DNA of 64,000 bases from Streptomyces sp. CB02923 (GCF_001905005.1 NZ_LWKZ01000001.1:251775-315774), one strand, 5' to 3'. Positions 43,040 to 51,002 are shown, counted from the first letter of the stretch. Notes: generated by a model from the sequence alone, not told the origin. Made by a program: numbers and translations.

Positions 43040-43282
43040 ATGGCACTACGGTTCATCGGTATCGACCCCGACACAGGCGGCGGGAACTGCCCAGCGCTGT
43101 GGGTGGACGCGGAACGGCGGGAGATCATCGTGCAGGGCTGGGTCGCCGACGAGGCGACGCTCCAGGAGTGCGCGCAACGCAGCCCCCGGCCCGAGGACGA
43201 GGCCGTGGTCCGTATCCCCGCCCGTATGGCGGCCCAGCTCAGAAAGGCGTGCGATGTCGCAGACGGTACCGAGCTTCGCTGA
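43040..43282 (+). CDS. Small uncharacterised protein upstream of the DUF6879-like gene
   Basis: An 80-residue protein starting MALRFIGIDPDTGGGNCPAL, rich in beta strands, with a GGGAGG site upstream. It overlaps the following gene by 29 bp and appears to be the first gene of the regulatory segment before the RiPP-like cluster. Similar small proteins occur beside DUF6879 and Scr1-like genes in Streptomyces. Function unknown. Confidence 0.7.
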   Translation: MALRFIGIDPDTGGGNCPALWVDAERREIIVQGWVADEATLQECAQRSPRPEDEAVVRIPARMAAQLRKACDVADGTELR

Positions 43283-43778
43283 ACTGCTCGACTCCGCCCG
43301 GCACTCGGCCGTGCACCTGGAGATGCGCGATGTGTACGCCGTCGAGGAGGAGAAGACGGCGGTGGACGCCTGGCGGCGTGACGGCACGGTGCCGGCGGCC
43401 GATTCGGAGTTCTGGCGGGAGTGGGTGGAGCTGGTGACGCGGACCGTTAAGCGCGGGGTCACGATGCGCCGGGCCCGCATCGTCTCGGAGCCGGTGAGCG
43501 AGTACATCCGCTTCGAGCACGCGATCACCCCGGTCAATGTGGCGGCCGGCGAACAGGTGCGGTGGCTGCCCCGCGCGCACGCCTGCGGCCTCGCGCTGCC
43601 GGGCAGTGACTTCTGGCTCATCGACGAGAAGGCCGTGGGCTTCAACGTGTTCTCCGGCGACGGCCAGGCCACCGACCCCCAGTACACCGAGGACACCTCG
43701 GTGGCCCGGCTGTGCGCGCAGGCGTTCGCTGCCGTGTGGGAACGGGCGGTGCCGCACGACCAGTACCAACTGACCTGA
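43254..43778 (+). CDS. DUF6879-like protein
   Basis: A 174-residue protein: FAELLDSARHSAVHLEMRDVY, FWREWVELVTRTVKRGVTMR, RARIVSEPVSEYIRFEH, PGSDFWLIDEKAVGFNVFSG and the final AAVWERAVPHDQYQ, a pattern I associate with DUF6879, which commonly sits next to Scr1-type regulators and may be the effector partner of a toxin-antitoxin-like pair. AAAGG precedes the ATG. It precedes the Scr1-like regulator by 26 bp. Confidence 0.75.
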   Translation: MSQTVPSFAELLDSARHSAVHLEMRDVYAVEEEKTAVDAWRRDGTVPAADSEFWREWVELVTRTVKRGVTMRRARIVSEPVSEYIRFEHAITPVNVAAGEQVRWLPRAHACGLALPGSDFWLIDEKAVGFNVFSGDGQATDPQYTEDTSVARLCAQAFAAVWERAVPHDQYQLT

Positions 43779-43803
43779 CCGCTGAGCGACTGGAACGCCG
43801 CAC

Positions 43804-44652
43804 GTGTCCGCTTCCCCGTCCCCGGCCGCGCAGGAGGCCCGGCGCGCGCTGGGGCTGCGCCTGCGGGAGGTGCGGCGTGCCGGCGGCCTGACCGCCAGTG
43901 AGGTGGCGGCGCGGTGCGGCTGGCACAAGTCGAAGGCGTCGCGGCTGGAGAATGCCCGGACGCCGCCATCGGACGCGGACATCCGGGCCTGGTGCGCGGT
44001 GTGCGGGGCGCCGGACCAGGCGGAGGACCTGATCGCGGCGGCGCGTACGGCGGAGTCGATGTACGTGGAGTGGCGCCGGCTGCACCGCGGCGGCATCCGG
44101 CCCTACCAGGAGGCGGCCGTGCCTCTGTATGAGCGCACCCGGCTGTTTCGGGTGTACTGCTCGAACGTGGTCCCCGGCCTGCTGCAGACCCGCGCGTACG
44201 CCGCCGCGCTGCTCTCGGCGATCAACCGGTTCCAGGGCACCCCCGACGACGCCGGCGAGGCCGCCGCCGCGCGGCTGGCCCGCTCCCGCGTCATCCGCGA
44301 AGGCCGCCACCGCTTCCTGCTCCTGGTCGAGGAAGCTGCCCTGCGCTACCGCCTCACCGGCCCGGGGCCGATGCTCGACCAGCTCGATTTCCTGCTCGAA
44401 GCCATGTCGTATCCGGCCGTCTCCCTGGGTGTGATCCCCGTGAGCGGACGGCGCGCGTTGTGGCCGGTCGAAACGTTCATGATCTTCGATGAGGAGCGGG
44501 CCCAGGTCGAGACCCTCTCCGCCGAAATCAACATCACCTCCCCCAGCGAGGTCGGCGTGTATCTCAAGGCGTTCGACGCACTGCAACGGATGGCCCTCTA
44601 CGGGGACCCGGCCCGCCGCCTGGTGATCTCCGCGCGTGCCACGTTCGAGTGA
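43804..44652 (+). CDS. Scr1-family XRE regulator (HTH plus DUF5753-type domain)
   Basis: A 282-residue protein. The N-terminal helix-turn-helix is LREVRRAGGLTASEVAARCG followed by HKSKASRLENARTPPSDADI. Residues about 95-275 form the DUF5753-type ligand domain typical of Scr1 antitoxin-like regulators (YERTRLFRVYCSNVVPGLLQ, then LLVEEAALRYRL). Translation starts at GTG. The intergenic region just downstream contains repeats in front of the RiPP-like operon promoter, its likely target; the upstream DUF6879-like gene is its usual partner. Confidence 0.87.
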   Translation: MSASPSPAAQEARRALGLRLREVRRAGGLTASEVAARCGWHKSKASRLENARTPPSDADIRAWCAVCGAPDQAEDLIAAARTAESMYVEWRRLHRGGIRPYQEAAVPLYERTRLFRVYCSNVVPGLLQTRAYAAALLSAINRFQGTPDDAGEAAAARLARSRVIREGRHRFLLLVEEAALRYRLTGPGPMLDQLDFLLEAMSYPAVSLGVIPVSGRRALWPVETFMIFDEERAQVETLSAEINITSPSEVGVYLKAFDALQRMALYGDPARRLVISARATFE

Positions 44653-44660
44653 AGGCGTGC

Positions 44661-44714
44661 AACTTCGTAGAACTTCCTTGAGGCTCAACCCGGGCCGCTC
44701 GTAGCGTCGTTGGC
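44661..44714 (+). promoter_or_regulatory. Leaderless promoter with operator-like repeats for the RiPP-like operon
   Basis: A -35 element TTGAGG (44678-44683) and a -10 element TAGCGT (44702-44707) are 18 bp apart. The ATG of the next gene begins seven bases after the -10, so the mRNA should be leaderless. Just upstream, AACTTCGTAG is followed by AACTTC, two AACTTC copies ten bases apart that also give TTC-GTA-GAA dyad symmetry, suiting a Scr1-like regulator. Confidence 0.65.
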
Positions 44715-45116
44715 ATGAACGAGGTTGCCGCGCCGCCCGCGCAGCAGATCCCGGCCGAGGAAGCCGATGCCCTGCCGGTCGACGTGGTCTGCATCGAGGC
44801 GACCTGCGCTCGCGCCTTTCGCCCTCGGCGGCTGTCGGCCGGCCCCGGCCTGGCGGAACCGGCGCGGGCGCTGCGCGGCCACCTCGCGCTGCTCCTCCCG
44901 GCCGATCCGGACTCGCTGCCGCCGCTGGCCCGAGGCGCCGCCCGGGACGCCGCCGAGCTGCTGGCCCTGCCCGAGAGCACCGATGCGCTGACGGCCCGCT
45001 CCCGGACCCGGGCGCTGGCGCAGTTGTGCCTGATCCTCCTCGAACCGCACCGCCCTCCGGCCGATCCTGCTACGGATACGGACCGGTGTTCTCACCTTGA
45101 CCAGGGAGGTTCATGA
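44715..45116 (+). CDS. DUF6415-like natural-product-associated protein
   Basis: A 133-residue helical protein: VDVVCIEATCARAF, ALRGHLALLLPADPDSLPPL, RDAAELLALPESTDA and RTRALAQLCLILLEPHRPP. The pattern LRGHLxLLxP is typical of DUF6415 proteins seen in natural-product regions. The transcript is probably leaderless (no ribosome-binding site; promoter ends seven bases upstream). Its stop overlaps the ATG of the precursor-like peptide gene (ATGA), so their translation is coupled. Confidence 0.7.
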   Translation: MNEVAAPPAQQIPAEEADALPVDVVCIEATCARAFRPRRLSAGPGLAEPARALRGHLALLLPADPDSLPPLARGAARDAAELLALPESTDALTARSRTRALAQLCLILLEPHRPPADPATDTDRCSHLDQGGS

Positions 45117-45283
45117 ACGACTTCATCCCGCCTTCGCGGAAGCTGCACCGCATGTCGCGGGCGGACAAGCTGTTCACCACCAAGGCCGTGCGCCGGGTCC
45201 AGGCGCCGTGGGAGTGCCACGAGTACAAGAAGGTGGCGGGCTCCTCCGACGCGGCGAAGACCTACGACACGACCGCCCAATGA
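45113..45283 (+). CDS. Candidate RiPP precursor peptide
   Basis: A 56-residue peptide behind a strong GGGAGG site. The N-terminal part (MNDFIPPSRKLHRMSRADKL) is leader-like; the C-terminal part contains WECHEYKKVAG then SSDAAKTYDTTAQ, with Lys, Asp, Glu, Cys and Tyr suited to crosslinking or acetylation. It is followed by a cyclase-like gene, an acetyltransferase and an exporter. A lasso ring of 7-9 residues cannot be assigned with a Gly/Ala/Ser/Cys first residue, a threonine at position -2 and an adequate tail, so the core is left undefined. Precursor status is inferred from context; it could also be a small accessory protein. Confidence 0.6.
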   Translation: MNDFIPPSRKLHRMSRADKLFTTKAVRRVQAPWECHEYKKVAGSSDAAKTYDTTAQ

Positions 45284-45293
45284 CCCTTCTCTC

Positions 45294-45326
45294 GCCGGGG
45301 CCCGGCCCGCGTGGCCGCGCCCCGGC
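45294..45326 (+). terminator. Attenuator-like hairpin between precursor and cyclase genes
   Basis: GCCGGGGC and GCCCCGGC are perfect 8-bp arms with a 17-base loop, ten bases after the peptide stop. A partial terminator here would give an excess of precursor over enzyme, common in RiPP operons. Confidence 0.5.
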
Positions 45327-45351
45327 CCTGTGGACCTTTCCGGGAGACTGC

Positions 45352-46923
45352 ATGATCAAGCTGCGGCTGGCCCCGTACTCCGGCGGGGACTGGCAGTGGG
45401 ACGGCGCCCGCTACACCACCGCCGGCGGGGAGAGCGAGGTGGCGCCCGTCCTCCACCCGCTCGTGGAGCAGGCCGCCGTCAGCGACGGCCGCCGCACGCT
45501 GATCATGGTCCGGGAAAAGATCGCGGGGCACCCGGCGCCGGAGGCCGCGGTGCGGCAGGTACCGGAGGCCGGGTACGACCAGGCGCGCCGGGCGGCCGGG
45601 CGGTGGCCGGCGGACTGGGTGCTGACCGAGTGGACGCAGGACGAGCCGGTGCAGGTCACCGCGGGCCCCTGTCGCACCACCCCGCTCTACCTGGCCGCCG
45701 ACGGCGCCACGTTGCACGGCTCGTGGGAGATGGGCGACCTCGCCAGATGGGCGGGCGGGCTGAACCCGCGGGAGACGGCCCGGCTGCTGCTCTACCGCCC
45801 CCGCTACAGCTCCGAGACCGCCTTCACCGGCATTCACCGCCTGACCGAGCGGGCCACCGCCCACTTCGGCGGCGCCCTGTTCCTGCGCTACCCCGAGCCC
45901 GCCCTGCACAGCGGACCGCGGGAACTCGCCGAGGACGCCGACGTACTGGGGGCGTTCGTCGAGGCGATGGACGGTGCCTGGGACCTGCGGCCCCTCGGCG
46001 CAGTGACCACGGCCCTGCATCTGACCGGCGGCGTCGACAGCGGCGTCCTTGCGACCCGCGCCGCCGAACGCTTCCCGGGCCGCTTTCCCACCGCGGCCCT
46101 GCTCATCGGCGGGCCCGGCCGCGCCCAGCAGATCCGCCGCCGCCAGCAGATACGCGAAGCGGTCCGTTTCGCCGACCCGGACCTGCTGCGGGACGCGATG
46201 GTCGCGGCACCGCTGCACCGCGACTGCGCCCGCGTCAACGCAGAACTCGTCAGCCCCTACGACGAACCCCTGTACCACCCGTTCCGCAAGCTCACCGAGG
46301 CCCTGGCCGCCGCGGGCACCCACGCCGTCGTCACGGGGCTTGGCGGGGACGAGATGGTGGCCCTCTCCCAGGAGGAGTACCCCCACCGGCCCATGGGCGA
46401 GCTGACCGACGCCGCCCGTCTTCCCTGGGTCGGTGAACACGCCCGCAGCGCGGCCGAGTTCGCCGACATCGGGATCGCCCCACCGGCCATGGTCAACAGC
46501 ATGACGCTGCTGTCCCTGGAGACCACCGCACCGCTGCTGCTGCGGGCCGGCATCTGGCCGGTGCACCCGTTCGCCGATCCCGTCATGGTCCAGCTCGGCG
46601 AGTGGCTGCCGCTCAACTGGCGCCGGCTCAAGCAGCTCCAGCGCCGCCGCCTGGCCGCCCTCGACCTGGGCCGGGAGGTGGTCCAGCCGAAACTGCGGGA
46701 GTCCTTCGCCGAAGTCGTCCAGCACACCCTGACCGTCCACGCCCGTCCCCTGTTCGCCCGGATGCTGCGCGACGGCTCCCCGCTGTTCGACAACAAGCTC
46801 GTCAACCCCGACGGGCTGCGCCGCGCCGTCGACCGGCTCCGCGACGGTGCCTACCGCGAGGACGGCGACGCGCAACTGCTGGAAGTGACCACCTTGCACC
46901 TGGCCGCCGAAGCCTTCCTCTGA
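45352..46923 (+). CDS. Asparagine-synthetase-like macrocyclase
   Basis: A 523-residue protein. The C-terminal two-thirds is the ATP-pyrophosphatase domain of asparagine synthetase B: HLTGGVDSGVLATRAA near residues 224-239 (SGGxDS loop as TGGVDS) and VVTGLGGDEMVALS near 327-340. The N-terminal part keeps pieces of the Ntn-hydrolase fold (TPLYLAADGATLHGSWEMGD) but lacks the Cys2 glutaminase nucleophile. This is the design of lasso-peptide cyclases, which adenylate an Asp/Glu side chain for amide formation with the peptide amine, including those clustered with acetyltransferases. GGGAG precedes the ATG. Lasso cyclase is the best analogy; another amide-forming role is possible. Confidence 0.78.
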   Translation: MIKLRLAPYSGGDWQWDGARYTTAGGESEVAPVLHPLVEQAAVSDGRRTLIMVREKIAGHPAPEAAVRQVPEAGYDQARRAAGRWPADWVLTEWTQDEPVQVTAGPCRTTPLYLAADGATLHGSWEMGDLARWAGGLNPRETARLLLYRPRYSSETAFTGIHRLTERATAHFGGALFLRYPEPALHSGPRELAEDADVLGAFVEAMDGAWDLRPLGAVTTALHLTGGVDSGVLATRAAERFPGRFPTAALLIGGPGRAQQIRRRQQIREAVRFADPDLLRDAMVAAPLHRDCARVNAELVSPYDEPLYHPFRKLTEALAAAGTHAVVTGLGGDEMVALSQEEYPHRPMGELTDAARLPWVGEHARSAAEFADIGIAPPAMVNSMTLLSLETTAPLLLRAGIWPVHPFADPVMVQLGEWLPLNWRRLKQLQRRRLAALDLGREVVQPKLRESFAEVVQHTLTVHARPLFARMLRDGSPLFDNKLVNPDGLRRAVDRLRDGAYREDGDAQLLEVTTLHLAAEAFL

Positions 46924-46947
46924 CCCGCCCTGCCCGCTGGAGAGTTT

Positions 46948-47511
46948 GTGTTCGCCATGCGCCCGGCCACCGCCGCCGACGCCCCCGCCCTCACCACCAT
47001 GATCCTCAACCGCTCCCGGTGGCTGGAGGAACGCGGCCTGCCGACCTGGCGCGAGTCCGCCGACACCATCGCCCAGCAGGCCGGGGACGGTGACATGTGG
47101 GTGCTGGAACACGCGCAGGCCGCCCGCCTGGCCGGCTGCACCACCGTGCAGACCGCCGCCCCGCCGTGGGGCTGGACGCCACAGGAACTGGCCGAACCGG
47201 CCCACTACCTGTACACCACGTGCACGGACCCGGCCTACCGCGCCCACCGGCCCGGCACCCTCATCGCCTGGTGGGCCGTCCAGCACGCCGCCACAGCGGA
47301 CCAGCGGTGGGTGCGGCGCGGCTGCTTCTACCCGGCCCTGGTGCGCTACTACCAGCAGCAGCACTTCCAGCTCGTCCACGAAGTGCAGCGCACCACGAAA
47401 CGGGTCTACCTCCTGGCCCACCCCGCCGTCCCGATCCACCCCGAAGCGATCCCCGAACCGCTGCTGCGCACCGACTTCCAGCACCTCCTGACCGCGGGAC
47501 GCACCCGGTGA
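46948..47511 (+). CDS. GNAT-family N-acetyltransferase
   Basis: A 187-residue GNAT protein: FAMRPATAADAPALTTMILN (beta1-alpha1), DMWVLEHAQAARLAGCTTVQ, HYLYTTCTDPAYRAHRPGTL with the R-x-x-x-x-G/T-type acetyl-CoA loop, IAWWAVQHAA and ALVRYYQQQHFQLVHEVQ (GNAT C-terminal motif). It starts at GTG behind GGAGAG, 24 bp after the cyclase gene. By analogy to acetylated lasso peptides such as albusnodin it may acetylate a lysine of the adjacent peptide; self-protection is an alternative. Its stop overlaps the next gene (GTGA). Confidence 0.8.
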   Translation: MFAMRPATAADAPALTTMILNRSRWLEERGLPTWRESADTIAQQAGDGDMWVLEHAQAARLAGCTTVQTAAPPWGWTPQELAEPAHYLYTTCTDPAYRAHRPGTLIAWWAVQHAATADQRWVRRGCFYPALVRYYQQQHFQLVHEVQRTTKRVYLLAHPAVPIHPEAIPEPLLRTDFQHLLTAGRTR

Positions 47512-47816
47512 GCGACGCCCGTGAACCGCCGGAAGAATCCCTGGAACAGCTCGCCGCCCGCCAGGCGAAGGCCCACCGGGACCTGGCGGGCCAACTGCGC
47601 GTCCTCGTGCTCGCGCCGGGCCCGCAGCGGGCCGCGCACCTGCACCCGAAGGCGCCACGGCTGGTCCTGCGCCACGACGGCTACCAGTGGACGCCACTCA
47701 TGACCGCCACCGACTACGCCGCCGCGCAGCAGCTCCTCCACGGCCCGCCGCCCATCCCGCCTCCCGCCGGCCCGGCCCGCACGGGCAGCCGGGGAAGACA
47801 CCGCAAACCCGACTGA
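47508..47816 (+). CDS. Small uncharacterised protein of the RiPP-like operon
   Basis: A 102-residue protein starting at a GTG overlapping the acetyltransferase stop. It has an acidic helix (EESLEQLAARQAKAHRDLAG), a short beta-rich core (LRVLVLAPGP, PRLVLRHDGYQWTPL), a helix ATDYAAAQQLLHG and a Pro/Arg tail. No family recognised. Coupling on both sides ties it to peptide production or export. Confidence 0.65.
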   Translation: MSDAREPPEESLEQLAARQAKAHRDLAGQLRVLVLAPGPQRAAHLHPKAPRLVLRHDGYQWTPLMTATDYAAAQQLLHGPPPIPPPAGPARTGSRGRHRKPD

Positions 47817-47864
47817 GCGGCACAGCCCCGCGTCTTGTCCCGGACCTTGACAAGAAGGACCACC

Positions 47865-48143
47865 GTGGAATACACCACCCGCGACCAGTGGCACCGCCGC
47901 TACGCCGACGGCCGCGGCTTCCGTCCGCTGGCCGAGCCGAAGCGTCGCTTCCGCGCCGACCACTTACCCACCCAGCCCGGCCCCCGAGCCCTGGCCGACC
48001 GCGAAGTCAAGGCAGTGTCCGGCGCCTGGGGCGAGGTGGAGGAATACGAAACCGACCGCATGACCGTGCTGGTGCTGCGCCACCCGCGACCGGCCCGTGC
48101 ACGCGAGACCAGCAGGGTTCAGCCGCAGGAGGGCACCGCATGA
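47865..48143 (+). CDS. Small uncharacterised protein with a TTA codon
   Basis: A 92-residue protein starting MEYTTRDQWHRRYADGRGF. GTG 47865 follows AAGGA; TTG 47835 would add ten residues. Codon 34 is TTA. Aromatic and charged residues dominate; the middle reads VSGAWGEVEEYETDRMTVLV. Its stop overlaps the exporter ATG (ATGA). Function unknown. Confidence 0.65.
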   Translation: MEYTTRDQWHRRYADGRGFRPLAEPKRRFRADHLPTQPGPRALADREVKAVSGAWGEVEEYETDRMTVLVLRHPRPARARETSRVQPQEGTA

Positions 48144-50146
48144 AGTGGCCACGCCTGCATGCACCGAAGGCCCAGTCGGCCGACGACACCGACATGGGGG
48201 TAACGGAGTCCGAGCGGCTGCTGTTCGGCGGCCGGCTGCGCCTGGACCTGGCCTGGCTGCGGCACGAAGACGCCTTACTCGACCTGACCCTGCGCGGCAT
48301 GGTCGTACGCCTGCCCCACCTCCTGGCCCTGACCGCCCGCCTGGCCCGCCAGGCCAACGCCCGCGCCCTGCGCCAGGTCCTCGGGGCGGAGGTGGGCCGC
48401 GGTGCCGTCCAGGCCGCCAGCATGATCGCCATCAACCACGTCCTCGCCGCGCTCCTGTCCCCCGGCCCGACGACGCAGCGGCTCAGCGCCGCGCTGCCCG
48501 CGCTGGTGGCGGTCGCGGTGTGCAGCGTGATCGGCGCCGGCCTGCACGCGGTGTCCACCGCCGGCACCGGACGGCTGGAGCCCGCGGTGGAACGCGTGGC
48601 CACCGAGATCTACCTGACCGCCGCCGCCAAGGTGGAGATGGCCGCCTTCGAAGACCCCGACTACCACCGCCGCGCGGAATCCGCCCGCTTCGGCGCCTCC
48701 TCCGCCCGCCGCATGATCCAGTACAGCACCTCGGTGATCCACGCCCTGATGTCGCTGCTCGCCTCCATCGGCGTGCTGACCGTGCTGCACCCGGCACTGC
48801 TGCCGATGATCGTGATGATGACGCTGCCCTCCGCCTGGGCCACCCTCGTCATCGCCCGGCGCCGCTACACGTCCTTCAAGGTCTGGACACAGCACGCCCG
48901 CGCCGGCCGCCTGATCTCCGAGCTGCTGACCTCCACCCACGCCGCGGCCGAGATCCGGCTGCACGGCATCGCCGCCTTCCTGCTGCACCACTTCCGCAGC
49001 ATGTCCGAGACCGCCGAAGAGGAGCAGGCACGCCTCGCCCGCCTCGCCGCCCGCACCGGGATCCTCGCCTCGGTCCTGACCGGCATCGCGTACGCGGCGA
49101 CGTTTAGCATCCTGGGCCTGCTGCTGTGGACCGGCGCCATGCCGCTCGCGGTGGGCGGCACCGCCATCATCGCCATCCGCACCGCCACCAGCTCCCTGTC
49201 CGGCCTCGTCCACCAGATCAACTACTTGAACGAGGAGAGCTTGTTCGTGGGCGACCTGGAGCACATCCAGGACGAGGCCGGCCGGCGCGCCATCCCCGCC
49301 ACCGGCCGTCCCGTACCCGAGCACGTCGACGGGGTCCGCTTCGAGAAGGTGTCCTTCACCTACCCGGGCAAGGACAACAAGCCCGCCCTCGACGGCGTGG
49401 ACCTGCACATTCCCGCCGGGGCGACCGTGGCGCTGGTCGGGGAGAACGGCTCCGGCAAGACCACCGCCGCCAAGCTCCTCGCCGGCCTCTACCTTCCCGA
49501 CGAGGGCCAGGTCCTGGTCGCCGGCGTACCCACGAGCGAGATCGACCGGCACGCCTGGTTCTCCCGCATCGCCAACGTCAGCCAGGACTTCTACCACTGG
49601 CCGCTGACCGCCCGCATGAACGTCGCGATCGGCCGCACCGACGCGGACCCGACCGAAGAGCGGCTCACCGCCGGGGCCCGGCACGCAGACTCCGAGGACC
49701 TGATCGAGGACCTGCCGCGCGGCTGGGGCACCCTGCTGGCCCGCGGCTACCAGGACGGCCACAGCCTCTCCGGCGGCCAGTGGCAAAAACTCGGGATCGC
49801 CCGCGCCCACTTCCGGGCCGGGCAGCTCCTCGTGGTGGACGAGCCGACCGCCGCGCTCGACGCCAAGGCCGAACAACGAACTTTCGCCAACATCCGGGCC
49901 CTCGCCGCCGGCGGGCAGACCGTCGTGCTCATCACCCACCGCCTGCACTCCGTACGCTCCGCCGACCTCATCTACCTCATGGAAGACGGCCGGGTCGCCG
50001 AGTCCGGCACGTTCACCGAGCTGATGAACCCGGCCACGGCCCCGGACGGCAGGTTCCGGATCATGTACGGGGTCCAGCGCGCGCAGTTCGTCACCGACGA
50101 TGATGAGCAGCCTTGGCCCCTTCAGAAGGGGCCAACGGTCACATGA
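48140..50146 (+). CDS. ABC transporter, fused permease and ATPase (probable peptide exporter), with a TTA codon
   Basis: A 668-residue half-transporter. The membrane domain (residues about 85-380) has several hydrophobic helices (LSAALPALVAVAVCSVIGAG, SLLASIGVLTVLHPALLPMI). The ATPase domain carries Walker A VGENGSGKTT near residue 434, signature HSLSGGQWQKLG, Walker B LLVVDEPTAALD and the H-loop ITHRLHS. There is no C39 peptidase domain, so it would not remove a leader. Codon 46 is TTA, implying bldA-dependent translation. The ATG overlaps the preceding stop. It is the last gene of the operon and exports the product or confers self-resistance. Confidence 0.88.
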   Translation: MKWPRLHAPKAQSADDTDMGVTESERLLFGGRLRLDLAWLRHEDALLDLTLRGMVVRLPHLLALTARLARQANARALRQVLGAEVGRGAVQAASMIAINHVLAALLSPGPTTQRLSAALPALVAVAVCSVIGAGLHAVSTAGTGRLEPAVERVATEIYLTAAAKVEMAAFEDPDYHRRAESARFGASSARRMIQYSTSVIHALMSLLASIGVLTVLHPALLPMIVMMTLPSAWATLVIARRRYTSFKVWTQHARAGRLISELLTSTHAAAEIRLHGIAAFLLHHFRSMSETAEEEQARLARLAARTGILASVLTGIAYAATFSILGLLLWTGAMPLAVGGTAIIAIRTATSSLSGLVHQINYLNEESLFVGDLEHIQDEAGRRAIPATGRPVPEHVDGVRFEKVSFTYPGKDNKPALDGVDLHIPAGATVALVGENGSGKTTAAKLLAGLYLPDEGQVLVAGVPTSEIDRHAWFSRIANVSQDFYHWPLTARMNVAIGRTDADPTEERLTAGARHADSEDLIEDLPRGWGTLLARGYQDGHSLSGGQWQKLGIARAHFRAGQLLVVDEPTAALDAKAEQRTFANIRALAAGGQTVVLITHRLHSVRSADLIYLMEDGRVAESGTFTELMNPATAPDGRFRIMYGVQRAQFVTDDDEQPWPLQKGPTVT

Positions 50147-50182
50147 GGTGCCGGCCAAACCGTCTGCGTCCGGTGAAAGGGG

Positions 50183-50211
50183 CAGCCCCGCCCGGAGGCC
50201 GGGCGGGGCTG
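50183..50211 (+). terminator. Terminator of the RiPP-like operon
   Basis: CAGCCCCGCCCGG and CCGGGCGGGGCTG form a perfect 13-bp stem with an AGG loop, 37 bp after the exporter stop. Confidence 0.88.
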
Positions 50212-50341
50212 GGACCGAGAGCAGCCAGCAGCTCGGATGGATGGATACCGCTCACGCTACGGCAGCCAAGGTAGCGGGGCCGTCGTGCCTGCAGCCCTCT
50301 GGATCGACAGGGCTGTCAGTGCTCCGCGCTACGTTCTGTCT

Positions 50342-50881
50342 ATGGCACGTAAACGGAAGTTATGTGAAGTCGACGCTGACTTCTGGTGTGAGCTATGCCC
50401 CGGCCCTATCGACTTCGACGAACCTGGCAGCACGAAGAGACACTGCTCTGGCTGTGCTCCTGCCCACCGGCAAGCCAGAAGTAAGGGACTTACCGTCGAA
50501 CAAGTCAACGCGATCCTTCGGGTCCAGGAGGACATGTGCCCCATATGCGGCGAAGGTCCTGGGGACGACGGTGCCGAAGGCGTGTCCTGGTGGCAGATCG
50601 ATCACGACCACAAGTGCAAGTGCTGTACTACTGGTTGCCGACGGTGTGTACGTGGCCTTCTGTGCAAGCCATGCAACCTGCACCGCGTTGCTTGGTACGA
50701 AAGGCTGGGTGAAGACCGGCAGACGTGGCCGCTTCTGAACGCGTACTTGTCTGACCCGCCTGCTCGGCAACCGGCTGCGCGCCAGATCGAGCCGGGTGAC
50801 GTCGGTTACGTACGGGCGAGGGAAGGCGGCTTCGCAGGCAGCACCTACGCTTTCCGCACGAAGCTGATGGATCTTCTGTAA
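50342..50881 (+). CDS. HNH nuclease of the recombination endonuclease VII type, with a TTA codon
   Basis: A 179-residue protein. Cysteine pairs CELC and CSGC near the N-terminus, then CPICGEGP, WQIDHDHKCKCC and VRGLLCKPCNLH form a zinc-bound beta-beta-alpha-metal nuclease as in phage T4 endonuclease VII, which resolves branched DNA. Base composition is clearly less GC-rich than flanking genes and codon 7 is TTA (MARKRKLCEV), suggesting recent phage or plasmid origin. The start has no strong ribosome-binding site. Confidence 0.8.
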   Translation: MARKRKLCEVDADFWCELCPGPIDFDEPGSTKRHCSGCAPAHRQARSKGLTVEQVNAILRVQEDMCPICGEGPGDDGAEGVSWWQIDHDHKCKCCTTGCRRCVRGLLCKPCNLHRVAWYERLGEDRQTWPLLNAYLSDPPARQPAARQIEPGDVGYVRAREGGFAGSTYAFRTKLMDLL

Positions 50882-51002
50882 TCCCGACTCTGCACGCTCT
50901 GTTCGGCGATGGCTGGTGTCAGTACCGCTCCGGCGCTGGAGGTTTCCTCCGCGGCACCAGTACGGAGGCAAGGCACTCCCTTCGCGCACCTAGCTCCACA
51001 TT

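Noticed and set aside
45113..45283. Assigning a classical lasso core to the precursor-like peptide
   Set aside because: No placement gives a Gly/Ala/Ser/Cys first residue with Asp/Glu at position 7-9, a threonine at -2 and a tail long enough for threading (Ser44/Ser45 with Asp52 leaves only four tail residues; Ala31 with Glu37 lacks the threonine).
45262..47697. Minus-strand open frame of about 810 codons opposite the cyclase and acetyltransferase genes
   Set aside because: Shadow frame; the plus-strand genes have ribosome-binding sites, overlaps and catalytic motifs.
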